From Tardiphaga sp. (lineage in GTDB: Bacteria; Pseudomonadota; Alphaproteobacteria; Rhizobiales; Xanthobacteraceae): a DNA stretch of 64,000 bases. The notes under the pieces are model-generated. The model was not told the DNA's origin, searched no databases, and saw nothing but the letters and a program-made list of their open reading frames with translations. Both the position numbers and the translations under genes were made by a program. The stretch is taken from positions 44,117 through 108,116 of the forward strand of contig JASBVG010000068.1 in assembly GCA_030147505.1 (NCBI GenBank), read 5' to 3'. Below, piece after piece: positions 53,519-62,637 of the stretch; the first letter of the stretch is position 1, and the number at the start of each line of letters is the position of its first letter.

Positions 53519-54205
53519 ATGCTGCTCATGAAATTCGTTGGCTGTTTGCTGGTCGCGATGTGGAGCTTGCTGGGAGCAGCCTGCGCCGAAGACCCTAACG
53601 CTGCCATGGCGCGGCTTCTGAAAGGCAAATCCGTTACGTTGATTATGCCGGTTTTCAGTCAGTTGGTGCGAACCAGCTATCCCGACGGCTTTGTACCTGG
53701 TTTCGAGAAAGCCCAGCCGCCACATTATGTGCTCGAACTCGTGCCCTCGGGTGAGAACGTTAATAACTGGACGCAGATGTTCACAGTGAGCGGTGTCAAG
53801 GGTCTTGCTTCTCAGCCGCAGGTCACACCCAAGCTATTCCTTGATCGCGTGGCTGACGGTTTCAAACGAGCATGTCCTTCGTCCTTCAGCTCACAGGTTG
53901 TCAGCGAAGACAAGATCAGTGGCTTCGATGCGTTCGCGGCTGTGATATCCTGCGGGGTGTCGCCCAGCACTGGCGGAAAGACGAGCGAAACCGCGCTGAT
54001 CGTCGCCATCAAGGGGCAGGCGGACCTCTATACGATCCAATGGGCCCAGCGAGCGTCCCCATCACCAGCACCAATTCTGATCGATCCGAAGAAATGGACT
54101 GCCCTCTATAAGAAAATGGGACCGATCACGCTCTGTCCTATCATTACCGGCGAAAAGGCGCCTTATCCGAGTTGCACCGGATCTGGCACAAAAGCTGCGG
54201 GATGA
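53519..54205 (+). CDS. Hypothetical secreted protein
   Basis: Signal peptide ending AACAED; no recognised domain. Confidence 0.6.
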   Translation: MLLMKFVGCLLVAMWSLLGAACAEDPNAAMARLLKGKSVTLIMPVFSQLVRTSYPDGFVPGFEKAQPPHYVLELVPSGENVNNWTQMFTVSGVKGLASQPQVTPKLFLDRVADGFKRACPSSFSSQVVSEDKISGFDAFAAVISCGVSPSTGGKTSETALIVAIKGQADLYTIQWAQRASPSPAPILIDPKKWTALYKKMGPITLCPIITGEKAPYPSCTGSGTKAAG

Positions 54206-54354
54206 CGGGTGCATGGCAGCCTCTGCGATTTTGGTTGTCGCTCTTTGTCTCTGGCCGACATAGCCTCCCGAAAGCATGAACCTGCCGGCAAGCCTTGACT
54301 TCCCGTTTTTGCCCGCTATGTTCCGCGCAAGTTTCGAACTCAAACGACCAAGTC

Positions 54355-54420
54355 ATGCGCAATAAAGTTACAAGCCTCCTTATTATCGTGGTACCCTGGC
54401 GCATCGCCGGGGGTAGCTGA
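54355..54420 (+). CDS. Candidate branched-chain amino acid leader peptide MRNKVTSLLIIVVPWRIAGGS
   Basis: 21-codon ORF with Leu-Leu-Ile-Ile-Val-Val run, followed by nested hairpins and a T-rich terminator. Confidence 0.85.
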   Translation: MRNKVTSLLIIVVPWRIAGGS

Positions 54421-54479
54421 CGGCTACCCACGATCCGAGCGGTGCGCACAGGGGTCCTCAACGGGGCCCTTTTTTATTT
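54399..54479 (+). promoter_or_regulatory. Candidate ilv transcription attenuator
   Basis: Outer stem GCGCATCGC/GCGGTGCGC (54399-54407/54439-54447) enclosing GGGTAGC-TGACG-GCTACCC; then AGGG(G)TCC-TCAACG-GGGCCCT followed by TTTTTATTT. Confidence 0.8.
54470..54477. other. Candidate attL core TTTTTTAT of the integrated element
   Basis: Host-to-element change between attenuator T-tract and integrase region; the 8-mer resembles the T-rich target recalled for Tn4371-family elements (recall, unverified). Confidence 0.5.
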
Positions 54480-54652
54480 CAGGATGACTCCAGTACCGCA
54501 CTTTGCTGGACTACGCCACAGCCATATACAGCAAGTTTATCAATGACTTAGGCGAGTTCAACATATGCCGGTGCTTTCTGAAACTTGACCCGGCTTCCCT
54601 TCTACTGGCTCCTACGAGGCTCCTGGGAATCGGGTCTTTCCGAGGAGTCATC

Positions 54653-55855
54653 ATGGCTAAGATCAAGCTCACCAAGTCCGCAGTAGATGCGGCACAACCC
54701 CAAGCGCAAGCCATCGAGCTGCGCGATACCCTTGTTCCCGGCTTCCTGTGCAAGATTACGCCGGCCGGTCGCAAGGTGTTCATGCTCCAGTACCGAACCA
54801 ACGCCGGCGAGCGACGCAAGCCGGCCCTGGGCCTGTTCGGCGAGCTGACCGTTGAACAGGCCCGCTCGCTGGCGCAGGAATGGCTGGCCCAGGTGCGCCG
54901 GGGCGGCGATCCGGCAGCGGACAAGGCCGAGGCACGCCAGGCACCCACCGTTGAGGAATTGTGCAAGAAGTTCATGGAGGACTACTCCAAGAAGCGCAAC
55001 AAGCCCAGCACCCGAGTCGGCTATCAAGGCGTCATCGACCGCTGCATCATCCCGCTGCTGGGCCGCAAGAAGGTTCACGACGTGAAGCGGCCGGACGTTG
55101 CCGGGCTGATGGAGAAACTTTCATACAAGCAGACCGAGGCGAACAAGGCGTTCAGCATCCTGCGCAAGATGTTCAACATGGCGGAGGTGTGGGGCTATCG
55201 GCCAGACGGCACCAATCCTTGCCGCCATGTCCCGATGTTCCCTGCCGGCAAGTCCACCCATCTCATCAGCGACGACGACATGGGCAAGCTGTTCCGGCAG
55301 CTCGACAAGATCGAGGTCGAAGGGCTTGAGAACTACGTCATCCCTCTGGCGATTCGCCTGCAATTCGAGTTCGCCGCCCGCCGCTCCGAAATCGTCACGC
55401 TCGAATGGGAATGGGTCGATCTGGAGAATCGGCGCGTCGTCTGGCCCGACAGCAAGACCGGCGGCATGTCCAAGCCCATGAGCGAGGAAGCCTACCGGCT
55501 GCTTTCGACGGCACCGAGACAGGAAGGCAATCCCTATGTGCTGCCGTCGCCACGCCATCCGGCGCAGCACCTGACCACAGGCGAATATTACGGCGGCTGG
55601 TGCCGCGTGCTCAAGGCGGCGGGTGCGACGCACGTGGGGACGCATGGCATCCGCCATCGCTCTGCGACCGACATTGCCAATTCAGGTATCCCGGTCAAGG
55701 TCGGCATGGCGCTGACGGCGCACAAGACCGTCGTGATGTTCATGCGCTATGTCCACACCGAGGACGATCCAGTGCGCGAGGCGGCCGAACTGGTGGCGAA
55801 CCGGCGCAAGGCGATTACCGGCGCCAAGCAGCCTCCTGCGGAGGCGACAGCATGA
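54653..55855 (+). CDS. int: Tyrosine-type site-specific integrase
   Basis: DUF4102-like N-terminus; catalytic residues in FAARRSEIVTLEW, THGIRHRSATDI, MRYVHTEDDP; RBS GAGGAG. Confidence 0.95.
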   Translation: MAKIKLTKSAVDAAQPQAQAIELRDTLVPGFLCKITPAGRKVFMLQYRTNAGERRKPALGLFGELTVEQARSLAQEWLAQVRRGGDPAADKAEARQAPTVEELCKKFMEDYSKKRNKPSTRVGYQGVIDRCIIPLLGRKKVHDVKRPDVAGLMEKLSYKQTEANKAFSILRKMFNMAEVWGYRPDGTNPCRHVPMFPAGKSTHLISDDDMGKLFRQLDKIEVEGLENYVIPLAIRLQFEFAARRSEIVTLEWEWVDLENRRVVWPDSKTGGMSKPMSEEAYRLLSTAPRQEGNPYVLPSPRHPAQHLTTGEYYGGWCRVLKAAGATHVGTHGIRHRSATDIANSGIPVKVGMALTAHKTVVMFMRYVHTEDDPVREAAELVANRRKAITGAKQPPAEATA

Positions 55856-56008
55856 CCAGGCGCCGGTCATCCGTGGCATCGCCCGCAGCGCCGTCGGCGC
55901 TGCTGGGCGACATTCGGGTACTGATTGAGGCGGCGCGGCAACGCGCCGCCTCGACGGTGAATAGCGAGCTGACGATGCTCTACTGGCGCATCGGCCAGCG
56001 CATCCACA

Positions 56009-56014
56009 CGCAGG
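56009..56014. repeat. IS21 target-site duplication, left copy CGCAGG
   Basis: Identical CGCAGG at 58670-58675 flanking TG...CA element ends. Confidence 0.9.
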
Positions 56015-56132
56015 TGCGTATTCCACGCGATGGCGGACACGATTCCATGCTGATGGCGGACAGTGTTCCAGCGTGATGGCGGACAGTGTTCCACGCTGAA
56101 GGCGGACAGCATTCCAAACTGATGGCGGACAC
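56015..56132 (+). repeat. IS21 left-end multiple repeats
   Basis: Five ~23-bp units of ATTCCA...TGATGGCGGACA. Confidence 0.85.
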
Positions 56133-56197
56133 CTGCGGGGTGTTCTGAGTGACCCGAACGCGGCATACGCTGCCCGGTTTTTTGACCGGAACCAGCG

Positions 56198-57742
56198 ATG
56201 CCCACACCCAGGGTCACCATGAGCAAACTACGACACACACTGCAACTGCTGCACCGCGGGGCCTTGAGCACCCGTCAAATCGGTGCCGCCCTCGGCATCT
56301 CCAAATCCACTGTCAGCGAGATAGCCAGCTACGCGCGCGTGGCCGGCGTGGACTGGGCACTGGCCCAGAGCCTGAACGACGACGAACTCCAGGCCCGGCT
56401 CTACAAGCCACCCGTGGCGCGCGAGTCCCGGCACCTTGAACCCGACCACGCCCACATCCACCGCGAACTGCGCCGACCTGGCGTGACGCTGCAGTTGCTT
56501 TGGGAGGAATACCAGCAACAGCACAGCGGGCAGGCGTACAAGTACAGCGCCTTCTGCGAGAAGTACAAGGCCTGGGCCCGGCGCCTGCAGCGCTCCATGC
56601 GCCAGACCCACACGGGCGGTGACAAGCTCTTTGTGGACTACGCCGGCCAGACCGTTCCCGTGGTGGATGCCGACACTGGCGAGATACGCCAGGCCCAGGT
56701 CTTCGTGGCCGTGCTGGGCGCATCGAACTACACCTACGCCTGCGCCACCGCCAGCCAGAAGGCCACCGACTGGGTGGCCAGCATCATTAGCGCGCTGGAG
56801 TTCATCGGCGGCGTGCCCCGCCTGCTGGTGCCTGACCAGCCGCGCGCCCTCATGGCCCGACCCGACCGTTACGAGCCCACCGCGCACCGCCTGCTCGAAG
56901 AGCTCTGTGCGCACTACAGCCTGGCCGTGATGCCCGCGCGCCCGGCCAAGCCACGCGACAAACCCAAGGTGGAGGTCGCTGTGCAGGTGGTCGAGCGCTG
57001 GATTCTGGCCAGGCTGCGCCACCAGACCTTCTTCAGCCTGGCCGAGCTCAACCGGGCGATTGCCGCCTTGCTGGTGGACTTGAACCAGCGCGCGTTCAAG
57101 AAGCTGCCGGGCAACCGCACTAGCGCCTTCGCCGAACTCGACCGGCCAGCCCTGCGCCCCCTGCCGCCGGTGCGCATGCCCATCGCGCGCTTCAAACCCG
57201 CCCGCGTCAACATCGATTACCACGTTGAGCTCGATGGCCACTACTACTCGGTGCCCCACGCCCTGGTGGGTGAGCCGGTGGAGTTGCGCATCACGGCCGG
57301 CACGCTCGAAGTCCTGCACGGCAGCAAACGCGTGGCCGCCCACGCCCTCAATCCCCGACGGGGTGCACACACCACCACGCCCGAGCACATGCCGGCCTCG
57401 CACCGGGCGCACCTGCAGTGGACGCCGGCCAAGCTCATCGCCTGGGGTGAGCGCGTGGGCGCGGCCACCGCCGCCGTGGTGCGCTGGCAGATGGAGCACC
57501 GCCAGCATCCCGAGCAGGGTTACCGCTCCTGTCTGGGCCTCATGCGCCTGGGCCGTGAGTACGGGGCTGACCGGCTGGAGGCCGCCTGTGCGCGGGCGCA
57601 GTCGATTCGCTCACCGTCCTACAAGAGCATCGCCTCCATCCTGGGCTGCGGCCTGGACCAGCGGCCGCTGGATGCGCCGATGGCCGCACAGGCGAACCTG
57701 CCGCTGCACGAGAACGTGCGCGGGCCGGGCTACTACCACTGA
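56198..57742 (+). CDS. istA: IS21 transposase IstA
   Basis: HTH N-terminus, DDE core LFVDYAGQTVPVVDADTGE, VAVLGASNYTYACAT. Confidence 0.94.
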   Translation: MPTPRVTMSKLRHTLQLLHRGALSTRQIGAALGISKSTVSEIASYARVAGVDWALAQSLNDDELQARLYKPPVARESRHLEPDHAHIHRELRRPGVTLQLLWEEYQQQHSGQAYKYSAFCEKYKAWARRLQRSMRQTHTGGDKLFVDYAGQTVPVVDADTGEIRQAQVFVAVLGASNYTYACATASQKATDWVASIISALEFIGGVPRLLVPDQPRALMARPDRYEPTAHRLLEELCAHYSLAVMPARPAKPRDKPKVEVAVQVVERWILARLRHQTFFSLAELNRAIAALLVDLNQRAFKKLPGNRTSAFAELDRPALRPLPPVRMPIARFKPARVNIDYHVELDGHYYSVPHALVGEPVELRITAGTLEVLHGSKRVAAHALNPRRGAHTTTPEHMPASHRAHLQWTPAKLIAWGERVGAATAAVVRWQMEHRQHPEQGYRSCLGLMRLGREYGADRLEAACARAQSIRSPSYKSIASILGCGLDQRPLDAPMAAQANLPLHENVRGPGYYH

Positions 57743-57778
57743 ACTCCAACGTGCAAGCAAACCTAACAAGGAAGAACC

Positions 57779-58516
57779 ATGCTCAACGAACAGACCTTGA
57801 ACCAACTGCGCGCCCTGCGCCTGGACGGCATGGTGGCCGCCCTCAGCGACGCGGCCACCCACATCACGGCCAGCGAGCTGCCCTTTGAACAACGCCTGGC
57901 GCTGCTGGTGCAGCGCGAGGTGGACTGGCGTGACAGCAAGCGCCTGGAGCGCCTGTTGAAGGCGGCCCGCCTGAAGGTCTCCAGTGCCTGCCTGGAGGAC
58001 ATCGACTGGCGCGCCAGCCGGGGCCTGAGCCGAGAGGTCATCACCAGCCTGGCCGGCGGGGACTGGCTGCGCCATGGCCACAACGTGCTGCTCACCGGCG
58101 CCACCGGGTGCGGCAAGACGTGGCTCGCCTGCGCACTGGGGCAGCAGGCCGCGCGCCTGGGCTTCTCGGTGCTCTACACCCGCGCGCCACGGCTGCTGCA
58201 GGAGCTGCACGTGGCCCACGGCGATGGCAGCCTGGGCAAACGGCTGGCGCAACTGGCGCGGCTGGACCTGCTCATCCTGGACGACTTCGGCATCGCGCCG
58301 ATTGCCGCGCACGAGCGAAACGACCTGCTGGAATTGCTGGACGACCGGGTGGGCACGCGCTCGACGCTCATCACCAGCCAGTTGCCGGTGACGGCCTGGC
58401 ACGCCTGGCTGGACGAGCCCACGCTGGCCGACGCCATCCTGGACCGCATCGTGCACGGCTCGCACAAGATAGCCCTCAAGGGCGAGTCGATGCGCAAGCT
58501 CACCAAGGCCGTCTGA
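57779..58516 (+). CDS. istB: IS21 helper ATPase IstB
   Basis: [27 protein letters not shown] Walker [12 protein letters not shown]. Confidence 0.95.
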   Translation: MLNEQTLNQLRALRLDGMVAALSDAATHITASELPFEQRLALLVQREVDWRDSKRLERLLKAARLKVSSACLEDIDWRASRGLSREVITSLAGGDWLRHGHNVLLTGATGCGKTWLACALGQQAARLGFSVLYTRAPRLLQELHVAHGDGSLGKRLAQLARLDLLILDDFGIAPIAAHERNDLLELLDDRVGTRSTLITSQLPVTAWHAWLDEPTLADAILDRIVHGSHKIALKGESMRKLTKAV

Positions 58517-58669
58517 GCCGGCCGCGCCGACCGCCATTCCACGCTGATGGCGGACACTTCGGCTACGATTTGAGCGTCACTCAGGACACCCGCGCAACGT
58601 GTCCGCCATCGCCTGGAACGCTGTCCGCGATGGGAATGGAATCACTGTCCGCCATCAGTGGAATGCGCA

Positions 58670-58675
58670 CGCAGG
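58670..58675. repeat. IS21 target-site duplication, right copy CGCAGG
   Basis: Matches 56009-56014. Confidence 0.9.
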
Positions 58676-59917
58676 TCTTGGACGGGCGCCGGGGCGCTTA
58701 TGGCAAGGAAGTCTTGCCTACCCTGGCGGCGCAGTTGGTGAAGGAGTACGGCAGCAGCTTTGCGGAGCAAAACCTGCGCCGCATGGTGCAGTTCGCCACC
58801 ACCTTCCCCGACGAGCAGATTCTCGTATCACTGATACGAGAATTGAGCTGGACGCACTTCATTGCCCTGATCCCGCTGAAAGACCCGCTCCAGCGGGACT
58901 ACTACGCGCAGATGGCGAGCGCCGAGCGCTGGAGCGTGCGCACGCTGCGCGAGCGCATCGACTCGATGCTGTACGAGCGCACGGTACTGTCCCAAAAGCC
59001 GGGCGAGACGATCGCGCAGGAGCTGGCGACGATGCGCGATGCGCAGCGCATGTCGCCCGCCCTGGTCATGCGTGACCCGTACATCCTCGACTTCCTGGGA
59101 CTGCGGGACACATGACAGGAAGGCGACTTGGAGGCGGCGATCATCCGCGAAATGGAATCCTTCCTGTTGGAGCTGGGCGCAGGTTTCAGCTTCGTGGCTC
59201 GGCAGAAGCGCATCCAAATTGACGGCGAAGATTTCCACCTTGACTTGCTGTTCTACAACCGCAAACTGCGGCGGCTGGTGGCAGTGGAGTTGAAGGTCGG
59301 CGAGTTCAAGGCGGCTTTCAAGGGACAGATGGAGCTTTACCTTCGCTGGCTGGACAAGCACGAACGGGAGCCGGAGGAAGCCTCGCCGCTGGGAATCATC
59401 CTTTGCACCGGCAAAAAGCGCGAGCAGATCGAATTGCTGGAGCTGGACAAGTCGGGCATCCACGTCGCCGAGTACCTGACCGCCTTGCCGCCGAGGGGCG
59501 TGCTGGTGGAGCGGCTACAACAGGCAACGCAGCGGGCGCAGTTGCAGATCGAGCAGCGCAAGACCGACAACGAGTAGCCCTGCCCCAAGCAGTCGGGCGT
59601 CCCGGCGTGCCGCCGTCGGGTTCGCGGGCTGCGCCCCGCGCTTCGTGCCGAATCGCGGCCATCCGGCTTTGACCCCTGACGCCTCCGGCCCTGCCGGGCC
59701 TGCGTGCTTCGCTTGCCCAAAAGACGACAGTGTGCAGTGGGCGGGGTGTGGGCGGTCTTGCTGTTCCCTTCACCGTATCACGGCGTTCTCGCCGTCAAGG
59801 GCGGCGCGTGCCATGCACGCTTGCGTCCTGGCGGCCGTCTGCGACCCCTGACTGCTTGCGCTGCGCCGTGCTGGCCACGGTTCCGGGCAATTCCGCCCGA
59901 GCAACCGGAGCACGATC

Positions 59918-60427
59918 ATGTCGCAACTGTCCTTTTCCTCGTTCGATGCCTCGCTGATGGTGCGCGATGCACAGGGCCGCTACCTGCTGGCGACGGCCGA
60001 CCAAATTCTGGAGGCCGCGCGCCAGGCCATCGAGTACAAGATGCAGCGCGGTGCGTCGTTCAGTTCGCCGGTGGCGGTCAAGGAGTACCTGAGCGCCAAG
60101 TTGGCTGGTTTCGAGCATGAAGTCTTCGCTGTGCTGTTCTTGGATACGCAGCATCGCCTGATCGAATACAGCGAGCTTTTCCGAGGCACCATCGACAGTG
60201 CATCGGTGTATCCACGCGAGCTGGTCAAGGAGGCGCTGCGGCTCAATGCGGCAGCGGTCATCGTTTCGCACAACCATCCGAGCGGCAACCCCGAACCGAG
60301 CGGCGCCGACAAGGTACTGACCCAGCGGCTCAGGGAGGCGCTGGCGCTGGTGGATGTCCGCACGCTGGATCACATCATCGTGGCGGGTGGCAGCACCATA
60401 TCCTTCGCCGAACGCGGTCTGATTTGA
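59918..60427 (+). CDS. RadC-like JAB domain protein
   Basis: EVFAVLFLDTQHRLIEYSELFRGTIDSASVYPRELVKEALRLNAAAVIVSHNHPSGNPEPSGAD. Confidence 0.94.
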   Translation: MSQLSFSSFDASLMVRDAQGRYLLATADQILEAARQAIEYKMQRGASFSSPVAVKEYLSAKLAGFEHEVFAVLFLDTQHRLIEYSELFRGTIDSASVYPRELVKEALRLNAAAVIVSHNHPSGNPEPSGADKVLTQRLREALALVDVRTLDHIIVAGGSTISFAERGLI

Positions 60428-60468
60428 CCGAGGGGGCTTCGGCCCCCATTTTGCTGCGATGGCGGCTC

Positions 60469-61206
60469 TCAGATCGCTGCTTGATTGACGCGCCGGCTCA
60501 GGGCTTCGGCGCTTTCCTTGCGTTCGCTGTAGCGATCTACCAGATATGGCGCCACGTCGCGCGTGAGCAGCGTGAACTTCATCAGCTCTTCCATCACATC
60601 CACGATGCGGTCGTAATAGGCCGAGGGCTTCATGCGTCCCGCTTCATCGAACTCCTGGTATGCCTTGGCGACCGAAGACTGGTTTGGGACGGTCAGCATC
60701 CGCATCCAGCGGCCCAACACGCGCATTTGGTTAACGGCGTTGAAGGACTGCGATCCACCCGACACCTGCATCACCGCCAACGTCTTGCCCTGTGTCGGGC
60801 GCACCGCGCCGACCGACAGAGGAATCCAGTCTATTTGGGTCTTCATCAAGCCGGTCATGGCACCGTGGCGCTCGGGCGAACTCCACACCATGCTTTCGGC
60901 CCATTGCACCAGTTCGTGCAGTTCCCTGACCTTTGGGTGATCGTGAGGCGCGTCATCCACCAACGGCAGGCCCGAGGGGTTGAACATCCGTGTCTCGCCG
61001 CCGAGCGCGCTCAGGATGTGTGCCGCTTCTTCAGCAGCCAGGCGGCTGAACGAGCGTTCGCGCAGCGAGCCATAGAGCAGCAGGAAGCGCGGCGCGTGGG
61101 TGGCACGCTCGGGTGCCATTAACCGCTGGGCATCGGGTTGCTGGAACAGCGCGGTGTCGATATTGGGTAGGTCGATTCTGGATTCAGACACGGCGGCCTT
61201 CCGCAT
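60469..61206 (-). CDS. arsH: Arsenical resistance protein ArsH
   Basis: [73 protein letters not shown]. Confidence 0.94.
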   Translation of the reverse strand: MRKAAVSESRIDLPNIDTALFQQPDAQRLMAPERATHAPRFLLLYGSLRERSFSRLAAEEAAHILSALGGETRMFNPSGLPLVDDAPHDHPKVRELHELVQWAESMVWSSPERHGAMTGLMKTQIDWIPLSVGAVRPTQGKTLAVMQVSGGSQSFNAVNQMRVLGRWMRMLTVPNQSSVAKAYQEFDEAGRMKPSAYYDRIVDVMEELMKFTLLTRDVAPYLVDRYSERKESAEALSRRVNQAAI

Positions 61207-61606
61207 TCACGACGGCTTCGCCGTCTTCCTTGCTGAATGCACCGCGCTGCGGCTGGGGCAGGATGCCCAGCACCGCTTCCGAAGGTCTGCACAGCAGTGC
61301 GCCCAGCGGCGAGACCACGATGGGGCGGTTGATGAGGATGGGGTGCTGGAGCATGAAGTCGATTAAATGTTCGTCGCTCCATTTGGAATCATCCAGGCCC
61401 AATTCCGCATAAGGTGTGCCTTTCTCGCGCAGCACCGCACGCACTGGCACACCCATCGCAGCGATCAGCGTTTTCAGCGTCTCGCGGTCGGGCGGTGTTT
61501 TCAAGTATTCGATGATGGTCGGCTCTTCGCCGCTGTTGCGAATCAAGCCCAGCACGTTGCGCGACGTACCGCAGTCGGGGTTGTGATAGATGGTGATCTG
61601 GCTCAT
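61184..61606 (-). CDS. arsC: Arsenate reductase, glutaredoxin-coupled type
   Basis: [67 protein letters not shown]. Confidence 0.95.
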   Translation of the reverse strand: MSQITIYHNPDCGTSRNVLGLIRNSGEEPTIIEYLKTPPDRETLKTLIAAMGVPVRAVLREKGTPYAELGLDDSKWSDEHLIDFMLQHPILINRPIVVSPLGALLCRPSEAVLGILPQPQRGAFSKEDGEAVVNAEGRRV

Positions 61607-61620
61607 GCCATTGCCTCGGT

Positions 61621-61983
61621 TCAGGGATTCGTGGGGTTGGCGGAATACATGCTGGCGCCCTTGAGCCGCCACCGGCGGCCCAACCGCAAGGCGACATGCA
61701 CCAGCAGGATGAGCACCGGCACTTCCACCAGCGGCCCGATCACCGTGGTGAAGGCGACAGGCGAAGCCAGGCCGAACGACGCAATAGCCACGGCGATGGC
61801 CAGCTCGAAGTTGTTGCCTGCGGCAGTGAAGGCGATGGCGGTGGTGCGTGGGTAGTCGGCCTGGATCAGCCGGCCCATAAAGAAACTGATGAGGAACTGG
61901 ATCACGAAGTAGAGTGTCAGCGGCACGGCAATCTTTAGCGCGTCCATCGGCAGGCGCACCACGTCGGCACCTTTGCCCCGCTC
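61621..61983 (-). pseudogene. C-terminal fragment of ACR3-type arsenite efflux permease
   Basis: [58 protein letters not shown]...[13 protein letters not shown]-terminal two-thirds missing. Confidence 0.85.
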
Positions 61984-62224
61984 GCGGCCCACGCACGCCG
62001 CAGTGCTGGAACTGCACACCTTGCAGGCACTCGACGCGACCCTGGCGGGCGCGTCCTTGCGCGAGGTTGCCGAGGGGCTGTTCGGCGTTGATGCCGTCGC
62101 GGCCGATTGGCACAAAGACAGCGCCTTGCGTGCCCGCGTGCGGCGCTTGGTGCGCCGGGGCGATGCGCTGATGCGCGGCGGCTACCGCCGCCTGGCACAG
62201 CTTCCGCCGTTCCCGTCGCATTAG
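61973..62224 (+). pseudogene. DUF2285-family protein, apparently 5'-truncated
   Basis: [61 protein letters not shown]; upstream domain replaced by acr3 sequence. Confidence 0.7.
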
Positions 62225-62338
62225 GAGGGGGGACGTTTCGCGCCCCCTGCAAATCGTCCCTTAGCAAGAAGCCTTGCTTTCTTGAAAGTGCCTCTATCCG
62301 GCCGCGTGGTGTGGCCGGGCTTGATGGAGGTACACCCC

Positions 62339-62623
62339 ATGCGACCCTCTCCCTTGCGGCCTGCCGCCGCTACTGTCGCTGCGCCCTCGCAGCCCCAACG
62401 CTACCTGACCAACGACGAAGCCGCCGAGTATCTGCGCCTCAGTCCTCGCACGCTGGAGAAGCAGCGCGTGATCGGCGGTGGCCCGAAGTTCCGCAAGTTC
62501 GGTCGCCGCGTCATGTACGCAGTAAGCGACCTCGATGCCTGGGCCGACCAGCGCAGCTACGAGGCTACATCCGACCCGGAATACGCCGAACGCCACGCGG
62601 GTGACTACCGTGATGGCCGCTGA
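62339..62623 (+). CDS. AlpA/MerR-like helix-turn-helix protein
   Basis: YLTNDEAAEYLRLSPRTLEKQRVIGGGPKFRKFGRRVMYAVSDLDAWAD. Confidence 0.88.
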   Translation: MRPSPLRPAAATVAAPSQPQRYLTNDEAAEYLRLSPRTLEKQRVIGGGPKFRKFGRRVMYAVSDLDAWADQRSYEATSDPEYAERHAGDYRDGR

Positions 62624-62637
62624 TCGTCGGCGCGTGG

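Larger units (their letters stand above)
56015..58669 (+). mobile_element. IS21-family insertion sequence, 2655 bp
   Basis: TGCGTATTCCACGCGATGGCGGACA left end; right end reverse complement TGCGCATTCCACTGATGGCGGACA; istA/istB; 6-bp TSD. Confidence 0.95.
55852..59577 (+). pseudogene. DUF1016/PDDEXK nuclease gene interrupted by IS21 and carrying an in-frame stop
   Basis: MTRRRSSVASPAAPSALLGDIRVLIEAARQRAASTVNSELTMLYWRIGQRIHTQ resumes after the IS as VLDGRRGAYGKEVLPTLAAQLVKEYG...; TGA at 59113-59115, then in-frame QEGDLEAAIIREMESFLLELGAGFSFVARQKRIQIDGEDFHLDLLFYNRKL. Confidence 0.9.

Noticed and set aside
54503-54652. 50-codon upstream extension of the integrase
   Set aside because: MAKIKLTKSAVDAAQ at 54653 has a GAGGAG ribosome-binding site and matches the usual integrase N-terminus.
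56015-56132. Tandem ~23-bp repeats that could suggest a CRISPR array
   Set aside because: Units are contiguous without unique spacers and coincide with IS21 terminal transposase-binding repeats.
56228-57508. 426-aa minus-strand ORF inside istA
   Set aside because: Antisense shadow of the IS21 transposase.
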